Made by a program: the position numbers and the translations under genes
Part shown: piece after piece, positions 17,221 through 26,494 of the stretch
How positions within the stretch are numbered: position 1 is the stretch's first letter
How the letters are laid out: each line of letters begins with the position of its first letter
Assembly: GCA_025352695.1 (NCBI GenBank)
Contig: JANXSK010000091.1
Span: 1-45,147 of the forward strand
Source of the DNA: Ferruginibacter sp.
GTDB lineage: Bacteria > Bacteroidota > Bacteroidia > Chitinophagales > Chitinophagaceae
Reading direction: 5' to 3'
DNA: 45,147 bases
The notes under the pieces: generated by a model
Database searches by the model: none
Seen by the model: the letters and a program-made list of their open reading frames with translations, nothing else
Told to the model about the DNA's origin: nothing

Positions 17221-18636
17221 TTATTGCGCATCTTCAAAACTTTTAATCTTATTGTACAAAGTTTTTCGATCTATCTTCAGTAATTCGGCTGCCTTTGTTT
17301 TATTAAAATTTACATCTTTCAATACTTGCATAATGGCTTCATATTCGGCTTTTGAAGCAGTATCTTTCAAATCCATTAAAGCGGGTTTTACCACTTCTGT
17401 ATTTATTACTACTTCCGAACCTTTTTGGCTAACAAAGCCTGTTATTTCTGCTGGTAAAGTAGTGGTAGAAATTTTACCTTCTTTACTTAGTAACACAGAC
17501 CTGCGAATTACATTCCTGAATTCCCTTAAGTTTCCAGGCCACGAATAGTTTGTAAACATTTTCATTACTTCATCTTCAAACCCTTCCAAATTTTTATTTA
17601 ATTCATTATTTGTTTTTTGCAGAAAAAAAATAGCAAAGGTTGGAATATCCTCTTTGCGGTTTCTTAATGGCGGTAAATCAATAGAGAACTCATTAAAACG
17701 GTGATACAAATCTTCTCTGAACTTACCATTTCTATAAGCATCCTGTAAGTTTTCATTGGTGGCTACAATAATTCTAACATTTACTTCAATTTCTTTAGTG
17801 CCCCCAATTCTTTTAAACTTTCGTTCCTGTATTACTCTTAATAAAGAAGCCTGAATTTCTGGTGAAAGATTGGCTACCTCATCTAAAAATAATGTGCCAC
17901 CATTTGCTAATTCAAAATGCCCCTCCTTGTCATTTATTGCTCCTGTAAAAGCCCCTTTCATATGTCCGAATAATTCACTGCCAGCCAGTTCTTTAGAGAG
18001 GGTCCCGCAATCCATTGCAATAAAAGGATGGCTCTTTCTACTACTTAGTTCATGGATTGTTTTGGCAATAACTTCTTTACCTGTTCCGCTTTCGCCATTT
18101 AAAATAACACTGTAATTTGTAGGAGCTACAATTTCAATTTGATTATACAATGCTTTTGTAGCGGGCGCTTCGCCAACTAAAAATTCAGTATTAATAAAAT
18201 GATTTTTTTTGTTGCTATGATTTACGGAAGTAGCAGTGTTGCTATAAGTTGTTGAAGTTTCGTAATTACCCTGCTGGTTTAAGGCTGCCTTTAAAACATT
18301 TAATACTTCATCTGGTATTAGTGGTTTAGTTATGTAGTCGTAGGCCCCTGCTTTTATAACATCAACGGCTGTTTTAATATCAGAGTAACCCGTTATAATT
18401 AATACAATAGTTTGTGGATTGTGTTGCTTTATTTCCAATAAAATATCTTTGCCATCTTTTTTATCCCCAAGCCTATAATCACATAGAACAATATCAAAAC
18501 TACCAGCTTTAAATTTTTCTATTCCTTTATTGCCACTATGTGCAAAATCAGCGATGTAACCATTTTTGGTGAGAAATCTTGTTAATAATATGCACATGTC
18601 TGCATCATCGTCAATAATAAGTATGCTTTTGTTCAT
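17221..18636 (-). CDS. Sigma-54-dependent response regulator (NtrC family)
   Basis: The 471-residue protein has three domains. A receiver (1-120) has the acidic pocket DDDAD and phospho-acceptor Asp53 (CDYRLGD), with Lys104. The AAA+ domain follows, with Walker A GESGTGKE at 181-188, the sigma-54 contact loop GAFTGA at 228-233 and Walker B GGTLFLDEVANL. A C-terminal Fis-type helix-turn-helix contains NKTKAAELLKIDRKTLYNKI. It should activate RpoN promoters after phosphorylation. No kinase is adjacent; the CHASE3 kinase at 20774 is the nearest candidate partner, by proximity only. Confidence 0.93.
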   Translation of the reverse strand: MNKSILIIDDDADMCILLTRFLTKNGYIADFAHSGNKGIEKFKAGSFDIVLCDYRLGDKKDGKDILLEIKQHNPQTIVLIITGYSDIKTAVDVIKAGAYDYITKPLIPDEVLNVLKAALNQQGNYETSTTYSNTATSVNHSNKKNHFINTEFLVGEAPATKALYNQIEIVAPTNYSVILNGESGTGKEVIAKTIHELSSRKSHPFIAMDCGTLSKELAGSELFGHMKGAFTGAINDKEGHFELANGGTLFLDEVANLSPEIQASLLRVIQERKFKRIGGTKEIEVNVRIIVATNENLQDAYRNGKFREDLYHRFNEFSIDLPPLRNRKEDIPTFAIFFLQKTNNELNKNLEGFEDEVMKMFTNYSWPGNLREFRNVIRRSVLLSKEGKISTTTLPAEITGFVSQKGSEVVINTEVVKPALMDLKDTASKAEYEAIMQVLKDVNFNKTKAAELLKIDRKTLYNKIKSFEDAQ

Positions 18637-18672
18637 TTACTCAATGTTTATTCAAAGATAAAGATACAATAG

Positions 18673-19602
18673 CTAAACTTCTTTTTTTAAGGTTACTTCT
18701 TGTACAGGAATTTCTTCTATTTTTATCCACTCCGAGTAATCACTAGGCTGAATTTTGGTTCCATGCGTATTTGCAAACACTTTTGTAAATTCGGCTCCCA
18801 GATACAAAATAACTGAACTATAGTAAGCCCAAAGCATAATTATTATAATTGAACCTGCAGCACCGTAAATAGTTGCCATGTTACTGCGAACTAAATAATA
18901 TCCAATTATAAATTTTCCAAGTGTAAAAAGTATGGCAGTTATAAGGGCACCAACAATTATATCTTTCCATTTTATTTTTGCATCCGGAAGTACTTTAAAA
19001 ATTATTGCAAAAATCAATGTAGTAATTCCTAAAGAAACTAAATTATCTATCATTGGAATAAATATCTTACCAATGCCGGATAATAGATTATTTAATCGGT
19101 TACCAATTATAGCAACCAATGCATTCAATATAAGCGAAACAACAAGTACAAACCCTAAACTTATAATCAACGAAAAGGATAAAATACGATTCAATATTAA
19201 TTTCCACCAAGCTTTAGCTGTTTTAATTTTTAATCCCCAAATTCTATTTAGGGAATCTTGTATCTCCCCAAAAATACCGGTTCCTCCAATAATTAAAACT
19301 ACAATACTAAAAACCGATGCCAAAGGACTATTTTTCGTAAGATGGATATTTTTGATTGTTTCCTGAATTTGTAAAGCAGCCGGGCTGCCAATTACATTTT
19401 TTATTTCACCATACACCTGTCCTTCCACGGCATCCTGTCCAAATATTGCTCCGCAAATTGTAATCATAATAATTAACATAGGGGCTAAAGAAAATACTGT
19501 ATAATAAGCAAGGGCGGCACTATATTTTATTACATTGTCATCAATAAACTCTGCAACTACCTGTTTTAATAACTTATAAAAAGAAATACTTTTTTTCTTC
19601 AT
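18673..19602 (-). CDS. YihY/BrkB family inner-membrane protein
   Basis: This 309-residue protein has about six hydrophobic segments and the family's early signature KYSAALAYYTVFSLAPMLI (about 25-43), followed by a GTGIFGEIQDSLNRIWG segment near 108-124. These belong to the YihY/BrkB family, once misnamed ribonuclease BN, whose function is still unclear (envelope or transport roles proposed). It ends 37 bases before the sigma-54 regulator start on the same strand, so the two may be co-transcribed. Confidence 0.88.
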   Translation of the reverse strand: MKKKSISFYKLLKQVVAEFIDDNVIKYSAALAYYTVFSLAPMLIIMITICGAIFGQDAVEGQVYGEIKNVIGSPAALQIQETIKNIHLTKNSPLASVFSIVVLIIGGTGIFGEIQDSLNRIWGLKIKTAKAWWKLILNRILSFSLIISLGFVLVVSLILNALVAIIGNRLNNLLSGIGKIFIPMIDNLVSLGITTLIFAIIFKVLPDAKIKWKDIIVGALITAILFTLGKFIIGYYLVRSNMATIYGAAGSIIIIMLWAYYSSVILYLGAEFTKVFANTHGTKIQPSDYSEWIKIEEIPVQEVTLKKEV

Positions 19603-19797
19603 TTTAAAAATACTTTAAATTTTAAATACACTTTGTTTATAATAGTATGCTAATAACCTTTGTATTCATTAACACTAAAAAATAATAAATAATTTTTAAT
19701 TGCCATGTTATAAATTTAGGTTGTAATTACAAAACATATTTTTATTGAAATCGTTTAAATGATGTATAATTGTTCAGTGTATCGAAAAAGTATCTAT

Positions 19798-19813
19798 TTG
19801 GCTTTGTAATTGT
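19798..19813 (+). promoter_or_regulatory. Weak sigma-54-like -24/-12 element
   Basis: TTGGCTTTGTAATTGT has GG and GT separated by ten bases, where the sigma-54 consensus has GG-N10-GC. It lies 69 bases upstream of the single-domain response regulator start and near an NtrC-family gene. One invariant base differs, so this is only a candidate. Confidence 0.22.
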
Positions 19814-19881
19814 GATTATTATAATTCTAATTAAGAACTTAAATTTTTATACTCCATAATTATATCTATAAACACACTAAT

Positions 19882-20235
19882 TTGAAAGTCCTTATTATTG
19901 ATGATGAGATTGATATATGTTACCTTTTAAGTAGTATTTTAAAGCAAAATAATTGCCAAACTCAGTTTGTAAATAATCTTGCAGATGCTATAGAGGAATT
20001 AAAAAATTCTTCTCCGCTGATTGTTTTTTTAGATAACCATCTGCCTGATGGTTTGGGTATTGAATTCGTTGACCACATCAAAGAAAATTACCCTGCTATC
20101 AAAATAATTATGATAACAGCTTATGATACTATAATTGAAAGGCAACATGCAATTAGCAAAGGCGTAGATATTTTCCTTGGTAAACCTTTTACCAAGGAAA
20201 ATATTAATACTGCAATGGAAAAGCTCATAAATTAG
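19882..20235 (+). CDS. Single-domain response regulator
   Basis: A 117-residue receiver with no output domain. It has the acidic pair IIDDE at 5-9, phospho-acceptor Asp51 (VFLDNHLPDG), Thr near 80 (MITAYD) and the conserved Lys in GKPF near 99-102. Translation starts at TTG, giving MKVLIIDDE, the only start that keeps the first strand. Stand-alone receivers work by protein contacts or phosphorelay. The neighbouring sigma-54 regulator and CHASE3 kinase suggest a local signalling set. Confidence 0.9.
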   Translation: MKVLIIDDEIDICYLLSSILKQNNCQTQFVNNLADAIEELKNSSPLIVFLDNHLPDGLGIEFVDHIKENYPAIKIIMITAYDTIIERQHAISKGVDIFLGKPFTKENINTAMEKLIN

Positions 20236-20421
20236 AACCATATTCCCCACCTGTAGATTTTCTTCTACGAATTATCCTTTTTAATTTTTTAGAAATAATT
20301 TTAAGAGGGTAATTATTTATATATTCAAAAAGAACCCGTTTTAAAATACACTTACTTTAAAATAACTGGCAAGGTTTTTATATATTTTATACAAATATTT
20401 AATACTTAAAAAATATATTTT

Positions 20422-20574
20422 ATGGGAAACTTATTATACGTTATTGCGGTAATACTTGTCATTGCTTGGGCTATCGGATTTTTTGGCTTCCAGGCAGGAG
20501 GAATTATACATATACTTTTAGTTATTGCTATTATTGCTTTTTTATTAAAAGTAATAAAGCGCACTGCAGAATAG
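20422..20574 (+). CDS. Lmo0937-type small membrane protein
   Basis: A 50-residue frame: MGNLLYVIAVILVIAWAIGF, a short FGFQAGG turn, IIHILLVIAIIAFLL and a basic tail. Two hydrophobic segments with G-rich centre match the Lmo0937 family of small membrane proteins, frequent near envelope-stress genes in Bacteroidota. It has its own spacing (186 bases after the receiver gene). The sequence pattern is distinctive despite its size; function is unknown. Confidence 0.85.
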   Translation: MGNLLYVIAVILVIAWAIGFFGFQAGGIIHILLVIAIIAFLLKVIKRTAE

Positions 20575-20773
20575 GTTTTAATACTCTTTTATCTAAGTGA
20601 ACAAAAAAGAAAAGGCTGATTTTTGATTTAACTGTTATAAGGCATCATTTTTTTTATTTTAATAGAATAAAATTTATTAGGGTAAAAAATGACGGCTTAG
20701 TTTGTTATCATTGAAACAGCAAAAAAAATTATATTAAAAACAAATTAAAGAGGATAAGATTTCAAAGAGGATT

Positions 20774-22201
20774 TCAAAAATTATCCTTCAAAAAATCAAA
20801 GCGTATAATAAAAGTTGTACCAACACCTGGTTCACTTTCTACATAAATACTTCCCTTGTGATTTAGAATAATATTTTGGGTGTTGGCAAGTCCCAACCCA
20901 TTACCGTTTTGCTTAGTGGTAAAATAAGGTTCAAATAATTTTCCTTGCGTTTCTTTATCCATACCAATCCCATTATCAATAATTTCTAATACGCATTTTC
21001 CTTTTTCTTCTCTGGTATTAATTGTAATAATACCCTTTTCTTTTTCTATAGCTTCTACTCCATTAACAATGATGTTTAACAATGCTATTATTACTTTTTC
21101 TTTGTCACAAAAAATGGTATGCATATTTTCAGAATATTTTTTTTTAACCTTAATTTGTTTTAAATCAATTCTGTCTTTTGCTAGTTTCAATGCATCATCT
21201 AACAGGTTATTTATTAAAAAAGGCTGGTTGTTTAATTCTGAAAAACGAGTTGCATTCAGCAATTCCGTAATTAATTGGTTTATTCGTTTGCTATTTCTGG
21301 TTACCATGTCAAAGAGTATCGAAAAATTTTCATCCATAATAGGTATTTCCGATTTTATCTGCCCCATTGCTAGGTCTATATTTGTTAATGGATTGCGTAC
21401 TTCATGCGCAATATTTCGAGCAATTCTACCGGTTGCAGCAAATTTTTCAATCCGCCGCATTTGTATTAATTCTTTGTTTGCATTATCAAGTTGATTAATA
21501 CGCAATTTCAGCTGTTCTTGAAATTCAATTACTTTTTTATCGGCTAATTTCCGTGCTTTATTTTCCATTGAATAAGTTATTAATCCGTAAAGAGCAAATA
21601 CAAACGCAAGTACCAATGATGTAACAATAAAAGTAGTCATCGCATAGTATCGGCTATCAAGTACATTTGTTTTTTTTATGAGTAAATTTTTTTCGCCATT
21701 TTGCATAGATTGTATTAATGATCTGATTGAATCCATAACATACTTTCCTTGATAAGTGATGTTGATTTGGGTATCAGACATCATAAAATCATGGTCTCTA
21801 AAATATTGTAATCCATATTTCATCAAAGCATATTTTTTTTTAATAAGCCCTTTTAAATTGTCAATATCTTTTTGTTGTTTATAGGAAGTTGTATAGGCAG
21901 TTTTTAAAGAAAAAAATATGCTATCTGTAGTTTTTATTCCCGATTGGTAGGTATCTAAATATGTTTTATCCTTAATTAAAAAATACCCTCTTACTCCTGT
22001 TTCAGCATCTTTTAATCCTGATATAAGATTTTCCAAATACGAAATTATGGTGTTGGTACGGTTGATAGTTTTGGTTTGCTCTATCAACTGCTTGTTTGCA
22101 TATAATGTTAGGATGAACGAAATAAGTAACAATAAAAATGCAGCTCCATATCCAACCCGGATGCGTTTATCTATTTTCAATTGTTTAATAACGTTTAGCA
22201 T
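20774..22201 (-). CDS. CHASE3-domain sensor histidine kinase
   Basis: The 475-residue protein has a first membrane segment at about 18-35, a periplasmic CHASE3 domain (LKDAETGVRGYFLIKDKTYL at 63-82) and a second membrane segment at about 187-210. After a coiled-coil stretch comes the dimerisation box with His266 (IAHEVRNPLTNI) and an HATPase domain with an N box (IIVNGVEAI), DNGIGMD and GNGLGLANT. It should phosphorylate a partner regulator, probably the single-domain receiver at 19882 or the sigma-54 regulator at 17221, judged only by proximity. Confidence 0.93.
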   Translation of the reverse strand: MLNVIKQLKIDKRIRVGYGAAFLLLLISFILTLYANKQLIEQTKTINRTNTIISYLENLISGLKDAETGVRGYFLIKDKTYLDTYQSGIKTTDSIFFSLKTAYTTSYKQQKDIDNLKGLIKKKYALMKYGLQYFRDHDFMMSDTQINITYQGKYVMDSIRSLIQSMQNGEKNLLIKKTNVLDSRYYAMTTFIVTSLVLAFVFALYGLITYSMENKARKLADKKVIEFQEQLKLRINQLDNANKELIQMRRIEKFAATGRIARNIAHEVRNPLTNIDLAMGQIKSEIPIMDENFSILFDMVTRNSKRINQLITELLNATRFSELNNQPFLINNLLDDALKLAKDRIDLKQIKVKKKYSENMHTIFCDKEKVIIALLNIIVNGVEAIEKEKGIITINTREEKGKCVLEIIDNGIGMDKETQGKLFEPYFTTKQNGNGLGLANTQNIILNHKGSIYVESEPGVGTTFIIRFDFLKDNF

Positions 22202-22287
22202 GGTAGAGGTTAATTATAAAATGTAGAAAATAGTACCCATTTGTATCTGTTTTTCTACAAATTAATTTTTTGTTTTAATATAAGCTA

Positions 22288-22300
22288 ACTTAAATTAAGT
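22288..22300. promoter_or_regulatory. Short perfect dyad upstream of dps-like gene
   Basis: ACTTAA-A-TTAAGT is a perfect palindrome between the divergent kinase and Dps genes, 112 bases before the Dps start. It could be an operator, but simple A/T words like this also arise by chance. Confidence 0.2.
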
Positions 22301-22411
22301 GGTACATATTTTGAAAAAATGCTTTGCATGATAAAGTAAATGATATTATAACTTATTAAAATCAAATATATTATCCAAATACTCAAAAAGTTAACCAAAA
22401 AAATAAAAATT

Positions 22412-22885
22412 ATGAAACCAAACATTGGCATATCTGATAAAAATTTGCAGAGTGTAGCAGGGCTTTTATCCTCAGCATTAGCTGATGAAGTACTACTTTA
22501 TACTAAAACCCGAAAATTTCATTGGAATGTAAAAGGTGAAAGCTTTATGGAGATACATAAATTATTTGAAAGTCAGTATAATCAATTAGAAGAATCGATT
22601 GACGAAGTAGCAGAAAGAATTAGTAAACTTGGAAGTCCAGTGATAGGTACTATGAAAGAATTTTTAACACTCACCGCAATTAAAGAAGCTGTAGGTAAGT
22701 ATCCGCAAAGAATAGATATGATAAAAGAACTACTTAATGATCATGAAACTATTATTAAGACATTAAGAAAAAATATTGATGAGTGTGATAAAAAATATGG
22801 CGATGTGGGAACAGCTGATTTTTTAACCGGTTTAATGGAGCAGCATGAAACCATTGCGTGGACGTTGCGCAGGTACTTGAATTGA
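22412..22885 (+). CDS. dps: Dps family ferritin-like DNA protection protein
   Basis: The 157-residue length is standard for Dps. The ferroxidase signature is present: KFHWNVKGESFMEIHKLFE at about 35-53, where His and Asp/Glu residues bind iron at the dimer interface, and then DEVAERISKLG. It forms dodecamers that store iron and protect DNA under oxidative or starvation stress. It is divergent from the CHASE3 kinase and precedes YtxH and holin-type stress genes. Confidence 0.92.
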   Translation: MKPNIGISDKNLQSVAGLLSSALADEVLLYTKTRKFHWNVKGESFMEIHKLFESQYNQLEESIDEVAERISKLGSPVIGTMKEFLTLTAIKEAVGKYPQRIDMIKELLNDHETIIKTLRKNIDECDKKYGDVGTADFLTGLMEQHETIAWTLRRYLN

Positions 22886-23218
22886 TTCAATAATTACCGT
22901 TAACCGTTGCGTATGGCTGATTTGTTTGAATAACTATTAATCAGTCTATGGAACCTAACAGCAGCATAAATTTTTAAATAACGCTATTACATTAAATTTT
23001 TTTGTAAAAAATATTACAAGTCTTTATTACTTCTTTAGTAATAAAAATGAATTGAACAACTACAAAAATAATTTGGCTAAAAATGTTTTTATTGTGAATT
23101 TTACTTAATTAATTTAATATGTTTTTAATTAACGTGGAGTTTTTGGGTTTGTAAAAAATTATTTATTTGTTGTTTTTATATTTTAAAATATTCTTTCACA
23201 TTTTTTAAATTTAAAATT
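22886..23218. other. AT-rich spacer between Dps and YtxH genes
   Basis: No gene or clear hairpin is visible in these 333 bases. The second half is almost entirely A/T and probably carries the promoter for the YtxH-holin genes. Confidence 0.4.
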
Positions 23219-23497
23219 ATGAGTTCTTCAAAAATTTTAACAGGTGTTCTAATAGGCGCCGCTGCAGGTGTAGTATTAGGAATTTTATTTGCTCCTGATA
23301 AAGGCGCAGACACAAGAAAAAAAATTAGTAAAAAAGGATCAGATTTAAAAGATTCATTAAAATCAAAAATTAATGATTTGATAGATGGTATTGCAGAGCA
23401 AATTGAAAATGCAAAAAACGAGACAGAAAATAAAATGGATGAAGGGATGGAAAAAGTAGCTTCCGCAAAAGCGCAGATAAAACATTCCTTATCTTAA
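23219..23497 (+). CDS. YtxH domain protein
   Basis: A 92-residue protein with an N-terminal glycine-rich membrane segment (GVLIGAAAGVVLGILFAPDKG at about 8-28) and the PDKGADTRKKI signature, followed by a long charged amphipathic helix. This is the YtxH layout. Family members are general-stress proteins of unknown biochemical action. It starts a three-gene run with the holin-X-like gene 38 bases on. Confidence 0.9.
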   Translation: MSSSKILTGVLIGAAAGVVLGILFAPDKGADTRKKISKKGSDLKDSLKSKINDLIDGIAEQIENAKNETENKMDEGMEKVASAKAQIKHSLS

Positions 23498-23535
23498 ATA
23501 AATTTTATCAGTTGTTATAGGCTAAAATTATAGTT

Positions 23536-23877
23536 ATGGAAAATAAGCCAAATGCTATGGGATCCTTATTTAAAAGTGCAGGCGATTATTTTGAAACTAG
23601 GGTAGATTTATTGAAACTTAAAACGGTGGATAAATCCTCAGATATAATATCTTCCATTGTTTCCAGTTTGGTTATTTCACTTATCATAGCTTTTGCAATA
23701 TTGATGTTAAATATTGGTATTTCTATTTGGATCGGAATTATTTTGGGTAAATCATGGTATGGCTTTTTAATTGTGGGGGGCTTTTATGCTTTATTGGCTG
23801 GGTTACTTTTTATTTTTAAATACAGATGGTTAAAAGGCCCGGTTAATGATTTTATTGTAAAAAAAATACTTAATTAA
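23536..23877 (+). CDS. Phage holin-X-like (Phage_holin_3_6) membrane protein
   Basis: The 113-residue protein has an amphipathic front (YFETRVDLLKLKTVDKSSDI) and two long hydrophobic segments (about 44-65 and 76-95) separated by a short GKSWYG turn. This pattern matches proteins annotated as phage holin family or holin-X in non-phage loci. It follows YtxH and precedes another small gene by five bases, a common stress-gene trio in Bacteroidota. There is no sign of a prophage here, so lysis is unlikely. Confidence 0.82.
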   Translation: MENKPNAMGSLFKSAGDYFETRVDLLKLKTVDKSSDIISSIVSSLVISLIIAFAILMLNIGISIWIGIILGKSWYGFLIVGGFYALLAGLLFIFKYRWLKGPVNDFIVKKILN

Positions 23878-23882
23878 TATTT

Positions 23883-24260
23883 ATGGAAATAAATAATTCC
23901 GCTGAGTTGAAAGCAGCCATTAAGTTACTGGAACAACAAAAAATTATTGAGAAACAAATACTTACCCAGCAATTTCACGTTACATACGAAAGCTTGAAAC
24001 CTATTAATATTTTAAAAAATTCTCTTAATAAAGTAATCAATTCTCCCGGAACTTCGGATAATTTAATTGACACCTCCATGAGTCTTGGAGCTGGGATATT
24101 ATCAAAAAAATTATTGGTAGGTAAATCTGCAGGTATTATAAAAAAAATACTTGGCTTTGTTTTGGAATTTGGTGTAGCTGGATTAGTTTCTAAAAATGCT
24201 GATGTAATAAAATCTGGTAGTTTAAATTTCTTAAGAAAAATTTTTAAATCAAAAAAATAA
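23883..24260 (+). CDS. Small protein of unknown function, holin-X gene partner
   Basis: A 125-residue protein starting five bases after the holin-X stop. The N-terminal half is a charged helix (ELKAAIKLLEQQKIIEKQIL). The C-terminal half has two moderately hydrophobic glycine-bearing segments (about 64-80 and 85-107) and a lysine-rich end. No catalytic motif is visible. Tight spacing with YtxH and holin-X genes suggests a membrane-associated role in the same stress response. I do not recognise a named family. Confidence 0.75.
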   Translation: MEINNSAELKAAIKLLEQQKIIEKQILTQQFHVTYESLKPINILKNSLNKVINSPGTSDNLIDTSMSLGAGILSKKLLVGKSAGIIKKILGFVLEFGVAGLVSKNADVIKSGSLNFLRKIFKSKK

Positions 24261-24308
24261 AACCCTCAAATACAGTAACCTTTTTTGTAAAATTAGTACA
24301 TACCCACC

Positions 24309-24351
24309 TTTTACTTTATTGATGCTATTTTAAAGTAGCAATCAAGTAAAA
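24309..24351 (+). terminator. Imperfect hairpin, possible terminator
   Basis: TTTTACTT at 24309-24316 pairs with AAGTAAAA at 24344-24351, and the inner bases ATTG and CTA extend the stem with a mismatch and bulge. It lies about 50 bases after the last gene of the YtxH-holin run. It lacks a strong T tract, so termination is only suggested. The 381 bases from 24261 to 24641 show no gene. Confidence 0.3.
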
Positions 24352-24641
24352 AATTTGTATGAGTATATGGTATCTTCTTCCAATATTGTTTTTATCTAGC
24401 AGTTATATTTCTGTTTGTATTGCATCAATATATAGCCTGGCAATTTTGTTTAGATCATTTGCTCAGTAATTATTTATCAAAATTCCTATTCCTATTATTT
24501 TAATAATAAGCTATTATTCAAACTACTATTATAATAAAATTTTGAATAAGCATACTAAGCAGCAAACATATTTCGTTTTTCGTTTAATTATAAGAAACCT
24601 TGTATACGGCAAAGACAAATATTTTATCTTCGTCTTCAATC

Positions 24642-25220
24642 ATGTCAAAATTCTTAATTATAGGCCTTGGTAATATAGGTAACGAATATGCAAATACACG
24701 CCACAATATTGGGTTTGATGTAGTGAATGCTTTTGTAGAAAAACATGGGGGAACTTTAGAAGTTAAGAGGCTTGCCTATGTAGCAGAAGTAAAATGGAAG
24801 GGAAAGCAATTTGTTTGCATTTGCCCTACAACCTACATGAACCTTAGTGGAAGAGCCTTTAAATATTGGATGGATAAAGAGAAGATTTCTCTGGAAAATA
24901 CATTGACAATAGTTGATGAACTAGCGCTGCCGTTGGATAAATTGCGATTGCGTCCAAGTGGTAGTGATGCTGGCCACAATGGATTAAAGGATATTCAAAA
25001 TACGTTGGGTACAGATAAATATCCAAAACTTAGATTTGGTATTGGCAATAACTATCCAAAAGGTTTGCAAGCTGAATTTGTGTTGGGTAAATGGCTAAAT
25101 AGTGAGTTGATTACAGTAAATTTAAAGATTCAAAAATGCACAGAAGTAATAGAAAGTTTTGCTGCAGTGGGTATTGATCAAACTATGAATGAGATAAATA
25201 AGCTATCGATAAAGGCATAA
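24642..25220 (+). CDS. pth: Peptidyl-tRNA hydrolase
   Basis: This 192-residue enzyme frees tRNA from stalled peptidyl-tRNAs. The start was set at ATG 24642, giving MSKFLIIGLGNIG; a TTG 42 bases upstream would add residues outside the family pattern. Visible motifs are GLGNIGNEYANTRHNIGFDV, with catalytic His21 and Asn residues, TTYMNLSG, VDELALPL with Asp, and GSDAGHNGLKDI. It stands alone before an FAH-family gene. Confidence 0.95.
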   Translation: MSKFLIIGLGNIGNEYANTRHNIGFDVVNAFVEKHGGTLEVKRLAYVAEVKWKGKQFVCICPTTYMNLSGRAFKYWMDKEKISLENTLTIVDELALPLDKLRLRPSGSDAGHNGLKDIQNTLGTDKYPKLRFGIGNNYPKGLQAEFVLGKWLNSELITVNLKIQKCTEVIESFAAVGIDQTMNEINKLSIKA

Positions 25221-25307
25221 ATAGTAGAAGCAGTTACATAATTGTTTTGTTTATTTGATTTGTTTATATTCGCTCTCTAAACCCGGCTTTCCTAATAATA
25301 AAAAACG

Positions 25308-25919
25308 ATGAAGATAATTTGTGTAGGCCGAAATTACCCGGCACATGCCATGGAACTTGGTAACGATATACCAGAAGAACCGGTCATTTTTATGAAACCT
25401 AAAAGTGCGCTGTTGCAGAGCCACACGCCCTTTTACTATCCTGAATTTACCAACGAACTTAATTATGAGTGTGAACTGGTATTGCGTGTTTGCAAAAATG
25501 GTAAGTACATTCAGGAAAGGCATGCTGCCAATTATTATAATGGCATTACTGTTGGTATTGATTTTACTGCAAGAGATATTCAGATTGAACTAAAAGCCAA
25601 GGGGCTGCCATGGGAAAAAGCTAAGGCTTTTGATAATTCAGCAGCCATAGGAAAATTTATAGATGTAACACCCGCACTCAACAAAAAGAATATCAATTTT
25701 AGTTTTTATAAAAATAAAGAGCTGATGCAACAGGGTAATAGCAGCCAAATGATATTTAGCTTCGATTATATTGTATCACATATTTCTAATTATTTTTCTT
25801 TAAACATTGGCGATCTAATTTTTACAGGAACCCCTGCTGGTGTTGGAGAATGTGTTGTTGGCGATGATTTGGAAGCTTTTATTGAAAAAGAAATATTGCT
25901 TAAGCTTGAAATAAAATAA
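25308..25919 (+). CDS. Fumarylacetoacetate hydrolase family protein
   Basis: This 203-residue protein has the compact FAH fold without the N-terminal domain of the eukaryotic enzyme. CVGRNYPAHAMELGN at 5-19, PVIFMKPKSAL at 25-35, ELNYECELVLRV near 47-58 with metal-binding Glu residues, GIDFTARDIQ near 83-92 and FTGTPAGVGE near 173-182 are all typical. Members act as acylpyruvate hydrolases or oxaloacetate decarboxylases; the substrate here is not evident. It lies 87 bases downstream of pth. Confidence 0.92.
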   Translation: MKIICVGRNYPAHAMELGNDIPEEPVIFMKPKSALLQSHTPFYYPEFTNELNYECELVLRVCKNGKYIQERHAANYYNGITVGIDFTARDIQIELKAKGLPWEKAKAFDNSAAIGKFIDVTPALNKKNINFSFYKNKELMQQGNSSQMIFSFDYIVSHISNYFSLNIGDLIFTGTPAGVGECVVGDDLEAFIEKEILLKLEIK

Positions 25920-26494
25920 TCCTTTTTACTACTCAATTTATTTAGTTTAATTTTTCAATATACCGCAATCGATAACATTGCCATGTTCGTTTTCTGATAA
26001 TCTAAAAAGTAATGCAACTTTATCTTTGTTTGAAAATTTTCTCCCAAAGTCTTTCCTTTTTAATTAATAAATAAGTCAGGTGTACGTTTTTTGTATCCTT
26101 AAATTTTACTTTTCCTTTTGATTTGTCAATATTTTATCCAAAAATATTAATTCTATATTTTGATTAGTATTAGATTCCATGATTTTATTTTCGTTGAAAG
26201 ACCAATCGATTTTATCAAATATAAAAATACTTACAATACCTATTGGTACCCGAAAAGTTGTAAAATAATTGTTTTGTACAAGTATTGGAAGGGCGAATAG
26301 CAGAGGGGGTTTTGTCATTTTTTATGCTCTTGCAGCGGTTTTAAAACATTAAATCTACCAGCAGTATTGCTAAGTGCAGGTCTTAAAAAGACCATATTAT
26401 TCAATTGGGGTTAGGTTTTACATGATTGATATAATTATTTAAACAGGTAAGCATTTAGCATTTCATAAAAACGCCTATATTTGCACCCCTAAAT
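25920..26494. other. Non-coding stretch with a possible eroded minus-strand gene
   Basis: No intact gene is convincing. On the minus strand, pieces in shifting frames look weakly protein-like: a 70-codon frame at 26106-26318, then a frame with KVKFKDTKNVHLTYLLIKK, then one ending LLFRLSENEHGNVIDCGILK near 25957. They could be remains of one small gene but match no family I know. Confidence 0.3.

Noticed and set aside
23219..24260. Prophage or lysis cassette suggested by the holin-like gene
   Set aside because: No endolysin, structural or integrase gene is near; the YtxH/holin-X pairing is common in non-phage stress loci.
24359..24469. 36-codon hydrophobic frame after the holin-X run
   Set aside because: Very short, no family pattern and no clear ribosome-binding context; hydrophobic runs arise easily in AT-rich DNA.
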